Source: Firm-04 sp045642925 (GTDB taxonomy: Bacteria > Bacillota > Clostridia > Oscillospirales > Ruminococcaceae). From it: DNA of 64,000 bases. The notes under the pieces were generated by a model. The model did not search any database and was not told the origin of the DNA. It worked only from the letters and a program-made list of their open reading frames with translations. Both the position numbers and the translations under genes were made by a program. Below are positions 39,761 to 48,714 of the stretch, in pieces. Each line of letters starts with the position of its first letter. Within the stretch, counting starts at the first letter, position 1. Where the stretch lies: NCBI GenBank assembly GCA_045642925.1, contig JAZUJW010000011.1, positions 12,481 through 76,480 on the forward strand. Reading direction: 5' to 3'.

Positions 39761-39808
39761 AAAGCTTGAGCAAAACTTTAATCTCGCTTCGCGTGCATAG
39801 CCGCTTAC

Positions 39809-41485
39809 TTAGGTTTGCGCATTGTTTTTCTTTTGTTTGGGTTCTTCATTTGTATTCTCCGGTTCGACTTCCTGCAATACTACATCAAAATCAATGTCCG
39901 TGTCATTTCGTGTAATCGTGACTTTGATCGTGTCGCCCGCTTTGAATTCGGTCTTCATTGCATTGATGTCAGCTGCACTTTCAATTTGTTTGTCATTGAT
40001 TGCAATAATGACATCGCCTTTCTTGATGCCTGCAAGGTCTGCTGCACCGCCAGCCGTTACATCTCTTACAAGAACACCAATCGGGAAACCATACATTTCA
40101 GAAATGGATTCGTTAATGTCAATGCTCTGAATGCCAAGAGTGGGCTTACCGCGTACATAACCATAATTGATAAGGTCATCCAGAATGAACTTTGCATGGG
40201 ACATCGGGATGGCAAAGCACAAACCTTCAATGCTTGCTTCATCATAATAACTGCTGCTGAATTTTGCAGAGTTGATGCCAATGACCTGACCATAACTGTT
40301 GATCAGCGGGCCGCCGGAGTTGCCCTGGTTGATGGCGGTATCTGTCTGAATCAGTCGCATGGTGGATTCGTTGATCGACACCTTACGGTCAAGGGCGGAA
40401 ACGATACCCGTCGTGACAGAACCGAACAAGTCAAAACCAGTCGGGTTGCCGATTGCAATGACCAGCTCACCGACACGCAAATCATCGCTGCTGCCGAATT
40501 CTGCACCAACCAGCTTCTGGTCAGTTTCGATTTCCAGTACAGCAAGGTCTTCTGCGACATCATAGCCGACAATCGTTGCTTCAAACTGCGTATCGCCATC
40601 GTAGCATTCTTCATTCAGCACAACCTGTATTTCCTTGGCTTCACCACAGTTGTATTCTGAACTGCTGTCATAAATAACGTGTGCATTCGTGAGGATATAA
40701 TTATGACCGTCTTTCACCATGATAATGCCCGTGCCGACACCGGTCATTTCCTGTTCATAGGTCTGCGGCTGTCCGAAACCGAACATGGAATACGTCTGAC
40801 GCTGACATACGAATTTGGACGAAACACCGACACTTGCCGGCATGACCTTATCCACGATATCAGGAATACGCATGGCATCTTCTCTGGCAGCAAGCTCTAC
40901 CCAATCCTGTGCGGTGTTGTTGTGTGTGACGGACTGCTTATTTTCCTTTTCAGAAGATTCGTTGGATTCCAGGCTGCGTTCTTCTTTGTTTTCTTCATCG
41001 CTGACAGAATTGTTTCTGCCGAAGAAATTGCGCAGTGCTTCATTCTGCGATGCAAACTGATAGCACTGAATGGAAGCATAGCAGAGGAATGCGATGCCTG
41101 CAAACAGACCGAGCGCTTTCAGTCCCTTGTGGGAATGCGGCTTCTTCGGGGATGCATTATCATTGGGCATTTCGGGCGGAACATTACCGTTTCCGCCGTT
41201 GCCGTTGTCGGTCGGGAAACCGCTGCCGCTTCTGGGGGAGTAGTAGCTGCCCGACTGCTGCTGTGCAGAAGGCTGCTGGTTGGGTGTACCATAATTGTTC
41301 GCAGACTGCTGTGCATACGGATTCTGCGGTTGATTATATGGGTTTGCAGTCGGCTGCTGCGGCGCACTGCTGCTGAATGGGCCAGACTGTGGATTGCCAT
41401 ACGGATTGGAAGCAGTGGGCTGATTATCATACGGCGCAGAAGGCTGTTGTGGTGTGTTTGTATTGCGTTCGAATTCATTTTCCAT
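39809..41485 (-). CDS. htrA: HtrA/DegP-like serine protease with PDZ domain
   Basis: A 558-residue membrane-anchored quality-control protease. The N-terminal 105 residues or so are a cytoplasmic low-complexity region rich in Gln, Pro, Asn and Ser. One membrane segment follows (LGLFAGIAFLCYASIQC, about 120-140). The extracellular trypsin-like domain holds His in TNAHVIYD, Asp in EDLAVLEI and Ser in NQGNSGGPLI. One PDZ domain lies at the C-terminus (IGVLVRDVTAGGAADLAGIKKGDVIIAIN). Expected role: degradation of misfolded proteins at the cell surface, relevant in a strain exporting very large proteins. I chose the ATG at 41485, with AGAGGTG 6-8 nt upstream. No CssRS-type regulator is near. Confidence 0.93.
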   Translation of the reverse strand: MENEFERNTNTPQQPSAPYDNQPTASNPYGNPQSGPFSSSAPQQPTANPYNQPQNPYAQQSANNYGTPNQQPSAQQQSGSYYSPRSGSGFPTDNGNGGNGNVPPEMPNDNASPKKPHSHKGLKALGLFAGIAFLCYASIQCYQFASQNEALRNFFGRNNSVSDEENKEERSLESNESSEKENKQSVTHNNTAQDWVELAAREDAMRIPDIVDKVMPASVGVSSKFVCQRQTYSMFGFGQPQTYEQEMTGVGTGIIMVKDGHNYILTNAHVIYDSSSEYNCGEAKEIQVVLNEECYDGDTQFEATIVGYDVAEDLAVLEIETDQKLVGAEFGSSDDLRVGELVIAIGNPTGFDLFGSVTTGIVSALDRKVSINESTMRLIQTDTAINQGNSGGPLINSYGQVIGINSAKFSSSYYDEASIEGLCFAIPMSHAKFILDDLINYGYVRGKPTLGIQSIDINESISEMYGFPIGVLVRDVTAGGAADLAGIKKGDVIIAINDKQIESAADINAMKTEFKAGDTIKVTITRNDTDIDFDVVLQEVEPENTNEEPKQKKNNAQT

Positions 41486-41620
41486 AAAAAGCACCTCTTT
41501 CTAAGATTCAGAAGGGTTTGCGGTTCTTTGCGAACCCTGTGATTATTATTATACGCGATTATGTGAAGAATAGATGATAGACTTTCTAAAACGAGGTTAA
41601 AAAGAGGATAAGAAATGATG

Positions 41621-41664
41621 AGCCGTTTTCCACACATTGTTCATGCAGGAAAACGGCTTTTTTG
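41621..41664 (+). terminator. Hairpin with T-run between thiN and htrA
   Basis: AGCCGTTTTCC (41621-41631) pairs with GGAAAACGGCT (41648-41658), followed by TTTTT on the plus strand. On the minus strand the stem follows the thiN stop but the T-run is distant, so it may act mainly as a 3' end stabiliser for the housekeeping operon. Confidence 0.6.
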
Positions 41665-41673
41665 CTGATTTTT

Positions 41674-42297
41674 TTAATTTTCTTTGGAATACACGGTAAG
41701 GAGAATGCCGCTTTTGCAGGTCACTTCTGCGAATGTATCCGTGATGCGGTTGCTGACGCCGATGGGAAAGGCGGGTGTCAGGACGGCATCTTCCAGCGGA
41801 TAATAAGTGCCGCGGAGTGTGACACCGATACATTCTTCTGTGAAGGCGAACACGGAAAACAGAAAGCTTTCCCGCTTGGGATAGCGAACCGTCCCGCAGC
41901 CTTGCAGCGCGGCGATGTCGTTTGTGCCGATGAGCATTCCCTGTACGCCGTTTTCATGCAGAAAGCGGAGTGTCTGGAGGTTGGCGAAGGTGTGGTCAAA
42001 GCGTCCGCCGAATGCGCCGTAGATGCGGACTTCCGAACAGCCATGACTGATGGCGTATCGTGCGGCAAGCATCGTGTCCGTGTCATCCTTTTCAACAGGT
42101 GCAGTGATGTGTGGAAAAGCATCTGGAATGCTGCCGAGGGAATCGAAGTCGCCTAAGACGAGGTCGGGCTGCAAGCCGAGGGCTTCACAGTGCCGCAGAC
42201 CGCTGTCTGCACAAAGCAGAAATGCATCTTCAGGCGGCGGCAGACAGGGTGTGCCGCTTTCGGGACTTCCTGCAAAAATACAGCAGATACGATTCAT
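41674..42297 (-). CDS. thiN: Thiamine diphosphokinase
   Basis: A 207-residue enzyme making thiamine diphosphate from thiamine and ATP. Typical segments: LLCADSGLRHCEALGLQPDLVLGDFDSLG (here read in parts: CADSGL at about 29, DLVLGDFDSL at about 45-54), then KDDTDTMLA near 70 and GAFGGRFDHTFANLQ near 95. The ATG overlaps the rsgA stop codon by 4 nt (ATGA), and GGGAG lies 5 nt upstream. It is the last gene of the long minus-strand operon, as in Bacillus, but rpe, which normally precedes it, is absent. Confidence 0.93.
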   Translation of the reverse strand: MNRICCIFAGSPESGTPCLPPPEDAFLLCADSGLRHCEALGLQPDLVLGDFDSLGSIPDAFPHITAPVEKDDTDTMLAARYAISHGCSEVRIYGAFGGRFDHTFANLQTLRFLHENGVQGMLIGTNDIAALQGCGTVRYPKRESFLFSVFAFTEECIGVTLRGTYYPLEDAVLTPAFPIGVSNRITDTFAEVTCKSGILLTVYSKEN

Positions 42298-43172
42298 TTT
42301 TGCTCCCAATCCTTTCGTGCAAGGGCTTCGTCCAGCATGACGCGATAGCTGAGATAGCGGCTTTTCGGGATGCTTCCCGCCCTGACCGCTTCACGAATGG
42401 CACAGTCGGGTTCGCGCATATGGCGGCAGTCGGCATATTTGCAGTCTCCAAGGAATTCCTTGAATTCCGGAAAGCAATCAGGCAGCAGGTCGGGACGGAT
42501 CTGCGCATAGCTTTCGGTTTCAAATGTGGAAAAACCGGGCGTATCTGCGACTTTTCCGCCGTTTGCGAGCGTGTAGAGTTCGGTGGTGCGGGTGGTGTGT
42601 CTGCCTCTGCCGAGTTTTTTGCTGATGGCGGCGGTTTCAAGGCAAAGCCCGTTTTCGATGGCATTCAACAGTGTTGATTTGCCTACGCCCGAATTGCCTG
42701 TGAAGGCACTGATGCCGTCTGCCAGAGCATCTCTGACCTGTGCCACAGAATCGGCATTCTCATAGTCAACAAGCATCATGCGGAAGCCCGTGCCGCGGTA
42801 AATGTCCATGTATTCCTGTGCATCTGCCAAATCGACTTTCGTAAACACGAGAATCGGTTCGATTTCCTTGTGGACGCAGACGGCGAGGAATTTGTCGAGA
42901 ATCTGGAGATTCGGGGCAGGTTCCGTGGTTGACAGCACGAAAAAGAGGCGGTCGAGATTGGCAAGCGGCGGTCGGATGAGGACGTTTTTTCGCGGCAAAA
43001 TCTCGGTAATACATTCATTTTCAATTGTCACGCGGTCGCCGGTGCAGGGCGAAATATCCTGCTTGCGGAAGATGCCGCGTGCTTTACATCCAAAAACACC
43101 GTCTGAGGTCTCTACGGTGTAGAGACCCCCGACGGCTTTGATAATCTGTCCGTTCATGCGTTCTGCAATCAT
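42294..43172 (-). CDS. rsgA: Ribosome small-subunit GTPase RsgA
   Basis: A 292-residue circularly permuted GTPase that helps mature the 30S subunit. An OB-fold N-terminus is followed by the permuted GTPase: G4 FTKVDLA, then G1 GNSGVGKSTLLN, G3 DTPGFS. A C-terminal zinc module has CKYADCRHMREPDC. The ATG overlaps the prkC stop by 4 nt (ATGA), and in Bacillus this GTPase is a substrate of the same kinase. Both facts support coupled expression. Confidence 0.95.
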   Translation of the reverse strand: MIAERMNGQIIKAVGGLYTVETSDGVFGCKARGIFRKQDISPCTGDRVTIENECITEILPRKNVLIRPPLANLDRLFFVLSTTEPAPNLQILDKFLAVCVHKEIEPILVFTKVDLADAQEYMDIYRGTGFRMMLVDYENADSVAQVRDALADGISAFTGNSGVGKSTLLNAIENGLCLETAAISKKLGRGRHTTRTTELYTLANGGKVADTPGFSTFETESYAQIRPDLLPDCFPEFKEFLGDCKYADCRHMREPDCAIREAVRAGSIPKSRYLSYRVMLDEALARKDWEQK

Positions 43173-45397
43173 GTGGGGTCTGCGGGGGCTTCGGTGGTTG
43201 CAGGCGCAGTGGTTTCAGGTGCCGGAGTGGTAGTTGCAGGTGCGGCAGTGGTTGTGGGCGGTGCTGCGGTGGTGTTCTGCTGTGCAGCAGTCGAAGCAGC
43301 CGTGGTGGTCACGGTGACCAGACCGCCGACATTCTGGAATGCGCCTGCGATATCGGAACTCAGTACCGCACTGGTTTTCTTCTCGAAGTCGAGTGCATAG
43401 GTACCGATGTTGCAGGTTGCGCCGGTTGCTTCATTCGTCAGGATGGCGAGGACTTCCATTTTGCCTGTGCCGGTTACTTCAACATAGGTTGCTCCGCCTG
43501 CGAGTGCGACATCGAAGCTCGGGCCTTCCTTCTTGAGTGCGCCGCCTTCGTAGAAGTTGATGTGGAAGTGACCTTGTGCATCGGTCGGAATCGCGAAGGA
43601 AATCTTGATAGTGGTTTCAGGAGGCGTACCGTTGGAAACTCTCAGCGAAATTTTCGAGCCTTTCGTGACAGGCTGCATCGGAGCGATATCCTGTTCAAGG
43701 ACTTTGCCTGCATCTTCGCCGGAAGGAACTTCAACTTTGACGATTTCGAGTTCATAGAGTTCTGCGGTTTCCTTTGCAACATCCCATGTCATGCCGACAA
43801 AGTTCGGGGTGTTGATGGTAACGATATTCTCACCACGGGAAACGGTGACCATGACAGTCGAACCGGGTTCGATGCTGGAAGTGCCTGCGGGGTCAGTGGA
43901 GATGATCTTGCCTTCTGCAACGTCATCGCTGTACATATAATGCGGTTCAACCATCAGGCCAAGGTTGACGATCTGTGCTTTTGCGGTTTCGTAGTCCCAT
44001 CCGGTGTAATCGGGCAGGATGATGGTTCTGGTACCCTTGGAGATCTTGATGCTGACTTTGTCGCCCTTGGCAACAGGGTTGTCTGCCGGAATGCTCTGAT
44101 AGAAGATGATGTCCTTTTCGAAATCGGAATACTCATAGCTTTCGATGACGAACATGAGCTTATCATTGTACTGGTTGGTTGCTTCCTGATAGTTCTTTCC
44201 GATCAGATCAGGCATTTTCCATTGTTCCATGGTGTTGCTTCCGGTACCATTCTTGATGAAGTTCGTGATGAAGTTCGTGGCGAAGAAGACACCGACGATG
44301 GCAACAACGATGATGACTGCGGTCAGAATCGGCACAAAGAGCGAAGCTCTGCCTTCCTCTTCATATTCATCCTCGTCGTCTTCGTCCTCCTCCTCTTCTT
44401 CTTCCTCCTCCTCGAATTCTTCTTCCTCTTCTTCGGGCTCATCTTCCTCCTGCGCAGGTGTTTCCTGTGCGATCGGCGTGAAGAAGCGTGTCTTGCTTTC
44501 ATCAGTACCTTCGCCTGTCAGTTCGGGGAAGTAGCCGAATACGATCGTAGGAATTTCCTTGAAGGCTTCGATGTCATCCATCATTTCCTTTGCAGACTGA
44601 TAGCGCTTTTCAGGTTCTTTCTGCATTGCCTTGAGGATGATTTCTTCGAGTCCGGTTGCGAGGTCGGGGCGAATGCTGGTGGGACGCGGAACTTCCTTCT
44701 GCATATGCATGACGGCGATGCTGACAGGATCGTTCGTTTCGGTATCGAAGGGTTTCTTGCCTGTGAGCATTTCAAAGAGGAGAACGCCGACGGAATAAAG
44801 GTCGCTTTTTTCATCAGTCTCCGCGCCGCGTGCCTGTTCAGGGCTGATATAATGCACGGTGCCGATCGCTTTATCCGTGCAGGTCTTGCCGTTTTCGCGT
44901 GCAAATTTTGCAATGCCGAAGTCCATGACCTTGATGGTGCCGTCACGGAGCATCATGATGTTCTGCGGTTTGATATCGCGGTGGACGATGCCTTTGCTGT
45001 GTGCGTGCTGCAAAGCACGGAGGATCTGCATGACGAAGTGTGCGGCATCCTTCCAGTCCAGCGGATTGCTTTGCTCCATATATTCGTTCAGTGTGATGCC
45101 GTCAATGTATTCCATGACGATGAACTGAATGCGCTCGGAGAAGCCGACATCATAAACCTTTACAATATTGGGATGGCTCAGCAGGGCAATTGCCTTGGAT
45201 TCATTGCGGAAGCGGCGGAGGAATTCTTCATTTTCCGCAAATTCCTTTTTGAGTATTTTCACGGCAACGGTTTTATGGTCAACCACGTCATTTGCGCGGT
45301 AAACATCCGCCATGCCGCCCTCTCCGATGCGCTCTGTGATCTCGTAGCGCCCATCAAGTTTTTTTCCGATGTTCTTATCGTTGCGATCTTTTTCCAT
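43169..45397 (-). CDS. prkC: PASTA-domain Ser/Thr kinase
   Basis: A 742-residue membrane kinase. Residues about 12-275 form a Hanks-type kinase: RIGEGGMADVYRA P-loop, VAVKILK lysine, HRDIKPQNIM catalytic loop, DFGIAKF. A very acidic juxtamembrane run of Glu/Asp lies at about 315-350. The membrane helix at about 355-378 is followed by three PASTA domains (KMPDLIGKNYQEA; ILPDYTGWDYETA; NTPNFVGMTWDVA), a further beta domain and a Thr/Ala/Pro-rich tail ending the protein. PASTA domains bind muropeptides or lipid II; in Bacillus PrkC triggers germination and cell-wall responses. GGAGG precedes the ATG at 45397. It is paired with prpC. Confidence 0.94.
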   Translation of the reverse strand: MEKDRNDKNIGKKLDGRYEITERIGEGGMADVYRANDVVDHKTVAVKILKKEFAENEEFLRRFRNESKAIALLSHPNIVKVYDVGFSERIQFIVMEYIDGITLNEYMEQSNPLDWKDAAHFVMQILRALQHAHSKGIVHRDIKPQNIMMLRDGTIKVMDFGIAKFARENGKTCTDKAIGTVHYISPEQARGAETDEKSDLYSVGVLLFEMLTGKKPFDTETNDPVSIAVMHMQKEVPRPTSIRPDLATGLEEIILKAMQKEPEKRYQSAKEMMDDIEAFKEIPTIVFGYFPELTGEGTDESKTRFFTPIAQETPAQEEDEPEEEEEEFEEEEEEEEEDEDDEDEYEEEGRASLFVPILTAVIIVVAIVGVFFATNFITNFIKNGTGSNTMEQWKMPDLIGKNYQEATNQYNDKLMFVIESYEYSDFEKDIIFYQSIPADNPVAKGDKVSIKISKGTRTIILPDYTGWDYETAKAQIVNLGLMVEPHYMYSDDVAEGKIISTDPAGTSSIEPGSTVMVTVSRGENIVTINTPNFVGMTWDVAKETAELYELEIVKVEVPSGEDAGKVLEQDIAPMQPVTKGSKISLRVSNGTPPETTIKISFAIPTDAQGHFHINFYEGGALKKEGPSFDVALAGGATYVEVTGTGKMEVLAILTNEATGATCNIGTYALDFEKKTSAVLSSDIAGAFQNVGGLVTVTTTAASTAAQQNTTAAPPTTTAAPATTTPAPETTAPATTEAPADPT

Positions 45398-45499
45398 CAT
45401 GAACCTCCGAGTCGGTAAAAACCGATGATAGATTGAATTTATGTTCATTTTCGGTCGTCCGACTTTGCGGTGTACCGAAAAACTGAATCCGTGGAAATG

Positions 45500-46231
45500 T
45501 TAATCTTTTGCAAGCACGATAACGGAAATATTATCTTTTCCGCCCTGTGCGTTAGCTTCCGCGACCAAAGCCTGCGGAACTTCTTCGAGGGGATGCGAGC
45601 GCACGATCTCTGCCATTTTGTCAGTCGGGACAAGGCTGTATAGTCCGTCCGAGCAAAACAGCAGTCTGTCATGCGGCAGAAGCTGTAATTCATAGCTGTC
45701 CGAAAGCACTCTTGCCGTCACGCCGACTGCCCGCGTCAGTTCATTGCGGCGGGGATGTGTCATGCGTTCCTCTGCGGTGATATCACCGCGTTCATAGAGC
45801 ATCTGCACAACGGTATGGTCGAGGGTGAGCTGTTTGGCTTCGCCTTCGGTTTCGATCAGGTAAGCACGAGAGTCGCCGACATTGACGAGGCAGGCGAGGT
45901 CTTCGCGGACGTATGCGCCTACAAGCGTTGTGCCCATGCGAATCCGCATTTCGCCTTTGACGGCTTCCTCATAAACGGCTTGGTTGGCTTCATTGGTGGC
46001 ATCGCGGAGCAATTCGCAGATGGCATCAGAAGTCATTTCTGCTTTGTACTTTGCGCGGAAGGTTTCGAGGGCGGCATTGACGGCAATCCGGCTTGCTTCT
46101 GCACCTTTTTCCATGCCACCCATGCCGTCGCAGACGATGACGAGAAAGCCGTCATCAAATTTTTCTGTTATAAGGTGGTCTTGGTTTTCAGGTCTGACCA
46201 GACCGATATCACACGCACTGTATACTTTCAT
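45500..46231 (-). CDS. prpC: PP2C-family Ser/Thr phosphatase
   Basis: A 243-residue metal-dependent phosphatase that reverses PrkC phosphorylation. Motifs: DIGLVRPENQDH (residues 8-19), VIVCDGMGGMEKGAEAS with metal-binding Asp, LVNVGDSRAYLI, LLFCSDGLYSLV and GGKDNISVIV with the final Asp. Length is typical for stand-alone bacterial PP2C. It lies 102 nt before the kinase gene and after rlmN, the conserved Firmicutes order. Confidence 0.95.
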   Translation of the reverse strand: MKVYSACDIGLVRPENQDHLITEKFDDGFLVIVCDGMGGMEKGAEASRIAVNAALETFRAKYKAEMTSDAICELLRDATNEANQAVYEEAVKGEMRIRMGTTLVGAYVREDLACLVNVGDSRAYLIETEGEAKQLTLDHTVVQMLYERGDITAEERMTHPRRNELTRAVGVTARVLSDSYELQLLPHDRLLFCSDGLYSLVPTDKMAEIVRSHPLEEVPQALVAEANAQGGKDNISVIVLAKD

Positions 46232-46275
46232 GTCGGTTCACCACACTTCCTCTGTTGTTTTTGTTTGATGTATTG

Positions 46276-47331
46276 TCAGATTGTACTTTGCTCCATTTGC
46301 GTGCGGCGGAGTTGACCGCAGGCGGCTTTGATGTCATCGCCGAGCGTTCTGCGAACGGTAGCGTTTAAGCCTTCCTTTTCCAGCATTTCCTTGAATTTCT
46401 GCGCACTTCCTGCCTGAAATCCTGTTCCTGAAACGGGATTGACGGGAATCAGGTTGACGTGGGGACGCTGTCCTGCAAAGACAGGGCGCAGGCGTTTGCC
46501 AAGTGCGGCGGCGTATTCAGGTGTATCATTTTCCCCCGCAATGACAGCATATTCGAAGGTAATGCGGCGGTGTGTCTTTTCGAAGTAGCGCTTGCACGCG
46601 GCAAGCAGGGCATCCAGATTGTATTTGCGGTTTACGGGCATCAGTGCCGAGCGTTTTTCGTCCGTTGCGGCATGAAGCGAAACCGAGAGCGTCAGCGGGA
46701 ATTCTTCTTCCGCGAGGCGGTCGATCATCGGGACAAGACCGCAGGTGGAAAGCGAAACGTGCCGCAGACTCATATTTCTGCCGTCCTTATGGGAAAGCAG
46801 TCGCAGGAAGCGCATGACATTGTCGTAGTTATCAAGCGGTTCACCGATGCCCATGAGAACCACTCCTGCAATTTGCGCATCTTCTGCATTATCGTTATCC
46901 ATGGCATAGATCTGACCGAGCATCTCGTCCGCAGTCAGATTGCGGATGAAACCAAGCGGTGCAGAGGCGCAGAACTTACAGCCCATCTTGCATCCGACCT
47001 GTGTGGAGATGCACGCCGTCACACCATGATGGTACACCATGCGGACGGCTTCGACAAAATTCCCGTCAGAAAGCCTATATAGATATTTTACAGTATCATC
47101 CATGGAAGATGCAAGCTTTTGCGCAATTTTCGGCTGTCCTATACAAAAATTTTCTTTTAAGATATCTCGAAATTGTTTGGATTGATTGGTCATTTCCGAG
47201 AAGTCTGAAACGCGGTTGACGTGTAGCCATCGGAATATTTGTTTTGCCCGAAAGGCAGGTGCGCCGTAGGGTACAAGGGCTGCCTGCAATTCTTCAGGCG
47301 TCATGGAAAGCAGACTGATTTTCTCTGCCAT
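46276..47331 (-). CDS. rlmN: 23S rRNA (adenine-2503-C2) methyltransferase
   Basis: A 351-residue radical-SAM enzyme methylating A2503 of 23S rRNA (and A37 of some tRNAs). The cluster motif C-x3-C-x2-C appears as CKMGCKFCA near residue 118. GIGEPLDNYDNV binds SAM. The catalytic Cys near the end lies in GDDIKAACGQLR. GGAGG lies 7-8 nt before the ATG at 47331, and a longer frame overlaps rsmB. It follows rsmB with a 2-nt gap. Confidence 0.95.
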   Translation of the reverse strand: MAEKISLLSMTPEELQAALVPYGAPAFRAKQIFRWLHVNRVSDFSEMTNQSKQFRDILKENFCIGQPKIAQKLASSMDDTVKYLYRLSDGNFVEAVRMVYHHGVTACISTQVGCKMGCKFCASAPLGFIRNLTADEMLGQIYAMDNDNAEDAQIAGVVLMGIGEPLDNYDNVMRFLRLLSHKDGRNMSLRHVSLSTCGLVPMIDRLAEEEFPLTLSVSLHAATDEKRSALMPVNRKYNLDALLAACKRYFEKTHRRITFEYAVIAGENDTPEYAAALGKRLRPVFAGQRPHVNLIPVNPVSGTGFQAGSAQKFKEMLEKEGLNATVRRTLGDDIKAACGQLRRTQMEQSTI

Positions 47332-47333
47332 AT

Positions 47334-48665
47334 TCAGCCCTCCGTTTCGGTTTTGCATCGCATTTTTGCGAGGAAAAAGCCGTCTGTGCCGAGAAGCTGC
47401 GGCGAAAGGGTGGTCATTTCCTGACCGTATGCCGCAAGGGTCGGAATCGACTGCCACGGGCGTTCCAGCGCAAAATCGGGATGTGCTTCCAGAAACGCTT
47501 GTACGACCGCTTCGTTCTCCGCTTTGGAGAGTGTGCAGGTGGAATAGACCAGTACACCGCCGCGTTTGACGGCTGGTGCGGAAGCGGCGAGAATGCGCGA
47601 TTGAATCGCGGGCAGCCCCGCAACGTCTGCAATGGATTTGTAGCGGACTTCAGGCTTTCTGCGCATGACACCGAATCCCGAACAAGGGACATCGCACAGC
47701 ACACAGTCTGCCATCGGTCTGTCTGCCGCAGGTTTTGCGGCATCGCCTGTCTGCGCCGAAATGCAGGTCAGACCAAGCTGTTTTGCACCGTCCGCAATCA
47801 GTTTGACGCGGTTGGGGTGCAGGTCATAGGCGAAAATCTGCCCTTGATTCTGCATTTGTTCCGCGATGGTGAATGTTTTGCCGCCTGGGGCAGCGCAGAC
47901 ATCCAGCACCGTGTCGCCTGCTTTGGCATCGAGTGCAAGCGCACAAAGCTGTGATGCAAGGTCTTGCACATGGAACATTCCCTTCGCAAATGCTTCGTTT
48001 TCGGTGAAGCTGCCGCTGCGGGAAAGCTGATAGGCGCAGGGAATGGCAGAAACGGGCGTTAAAGCGTCCTCAGGGAATGCTTTGCGGAAATCTTCTTCGG
48101 AAGCGGCAAGCGGATTGCGCCGCAGATAAATCGGCGGTTCTCCAAGACTTGCGGCAAGAAAATCCGTCACAAAGGCTTCCTCGTAATCCTTGAGAAGCTG
48201 TGCAATGAGTTCCTGTGGGACGCTGTATGTGACCGACAGCGCAGGAATCTGTTCTGTCGGAATGGGAATGGCTTTTTCGGCACGCAAAAATCCGCGCAGT
48301 ACCGCATTGACGAAGCCTGACGCACTGGTTTTGCGCAGGGACTTGATGGCTTCTGTCCAGAGGTTGACGACCGCCGCTTCCTGCGTGTGCAGATACAGCA
48401 GTTCGCAAAGCCCGCAGCGAAGGACGCAAAGCACAGGTAAATCGAGCTTTTCAGGAGCGCGCTTTGCATATTTGGCGATACAGGCATCGAGCGTAATCAG
48501 GCGCTCTGTTGTTCCTTGAAAGAGGATGGTGCAGAGGCGCTTGTCCTGCGGGGAAAGGTCGGATTTTGCGAGGGCGGCATGGAGCGCGAGATTGCCGTAG
48601 CTTTTTTGCTCCGATGCGCGCATCAGGGTTTTGACGCACAAAAGGCGCGGTTTGAGTCCAAGCAT
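47334..48665 (-). CDS. rsmB: 16S rRNA (cytosine-967-C5) methyltransferase
   Basis: A 443-residue enzyme. The N-terminal NusB-like RNA-binding domain (about 1-140, FVNAVLRGFLR at its end) is followed by a Rossmann methyltransferase: DVCAAPGGKT SAM motif, DVPCSGFGVMRRKPE with one catalytic Cys and YSTCTL with the nucleophilic Cys. The C-terminus LLGTDGFFLAKMR is typical. GGAGG lies 6-7 nt before the ATG. Its neighbours are fmt upstream and rlmN downstream, a conserved arrangement. Confidence 0.95.
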   Translation of the reverse strand: MLGLKPRLLCVKTLMRASEQKSYGNLALHAALAKSDLSPQDKRLCTILFQGTTERLITLDACIAKYAKRAPEKLDLPVLCVLRCGLCELLYLHTQEAAVVNLWTEAIKSLRKTSASGFVNAVLRGFLRAEKAIPIPTEQIPALSVTYSVPQELIAQLLKDYEEAFVTDFLAASLGEPPIYLRRNPLAASEEDFRKAFPEDALTPVSAIPCAYQLSRSGSFTENEAFAKGMFHVQDLASQLCALALDAKAGDTVLDVCAAPGGKTFTIAEQMQNQGQIFAYDLHPNRVKLIADGAKQLGLTCISAQTGDAAKPAADRPMADCVLCDVPCSGFGVMRRKPEVRYKSIADVAGLPAIQSRILAASAPAVKRGGVLVYSTCTLSKAENEAVVQAFLEAHPDFALERPWQSIPTLAAYGQEMTTLSPQLLGTDGFFLAKMRCKTETEG

Positions 48666-48714
48666 GGCGTACCTCCTGCCGCTGCATGAGTATCATATGC
48701 CAATTCTGGCGAAA

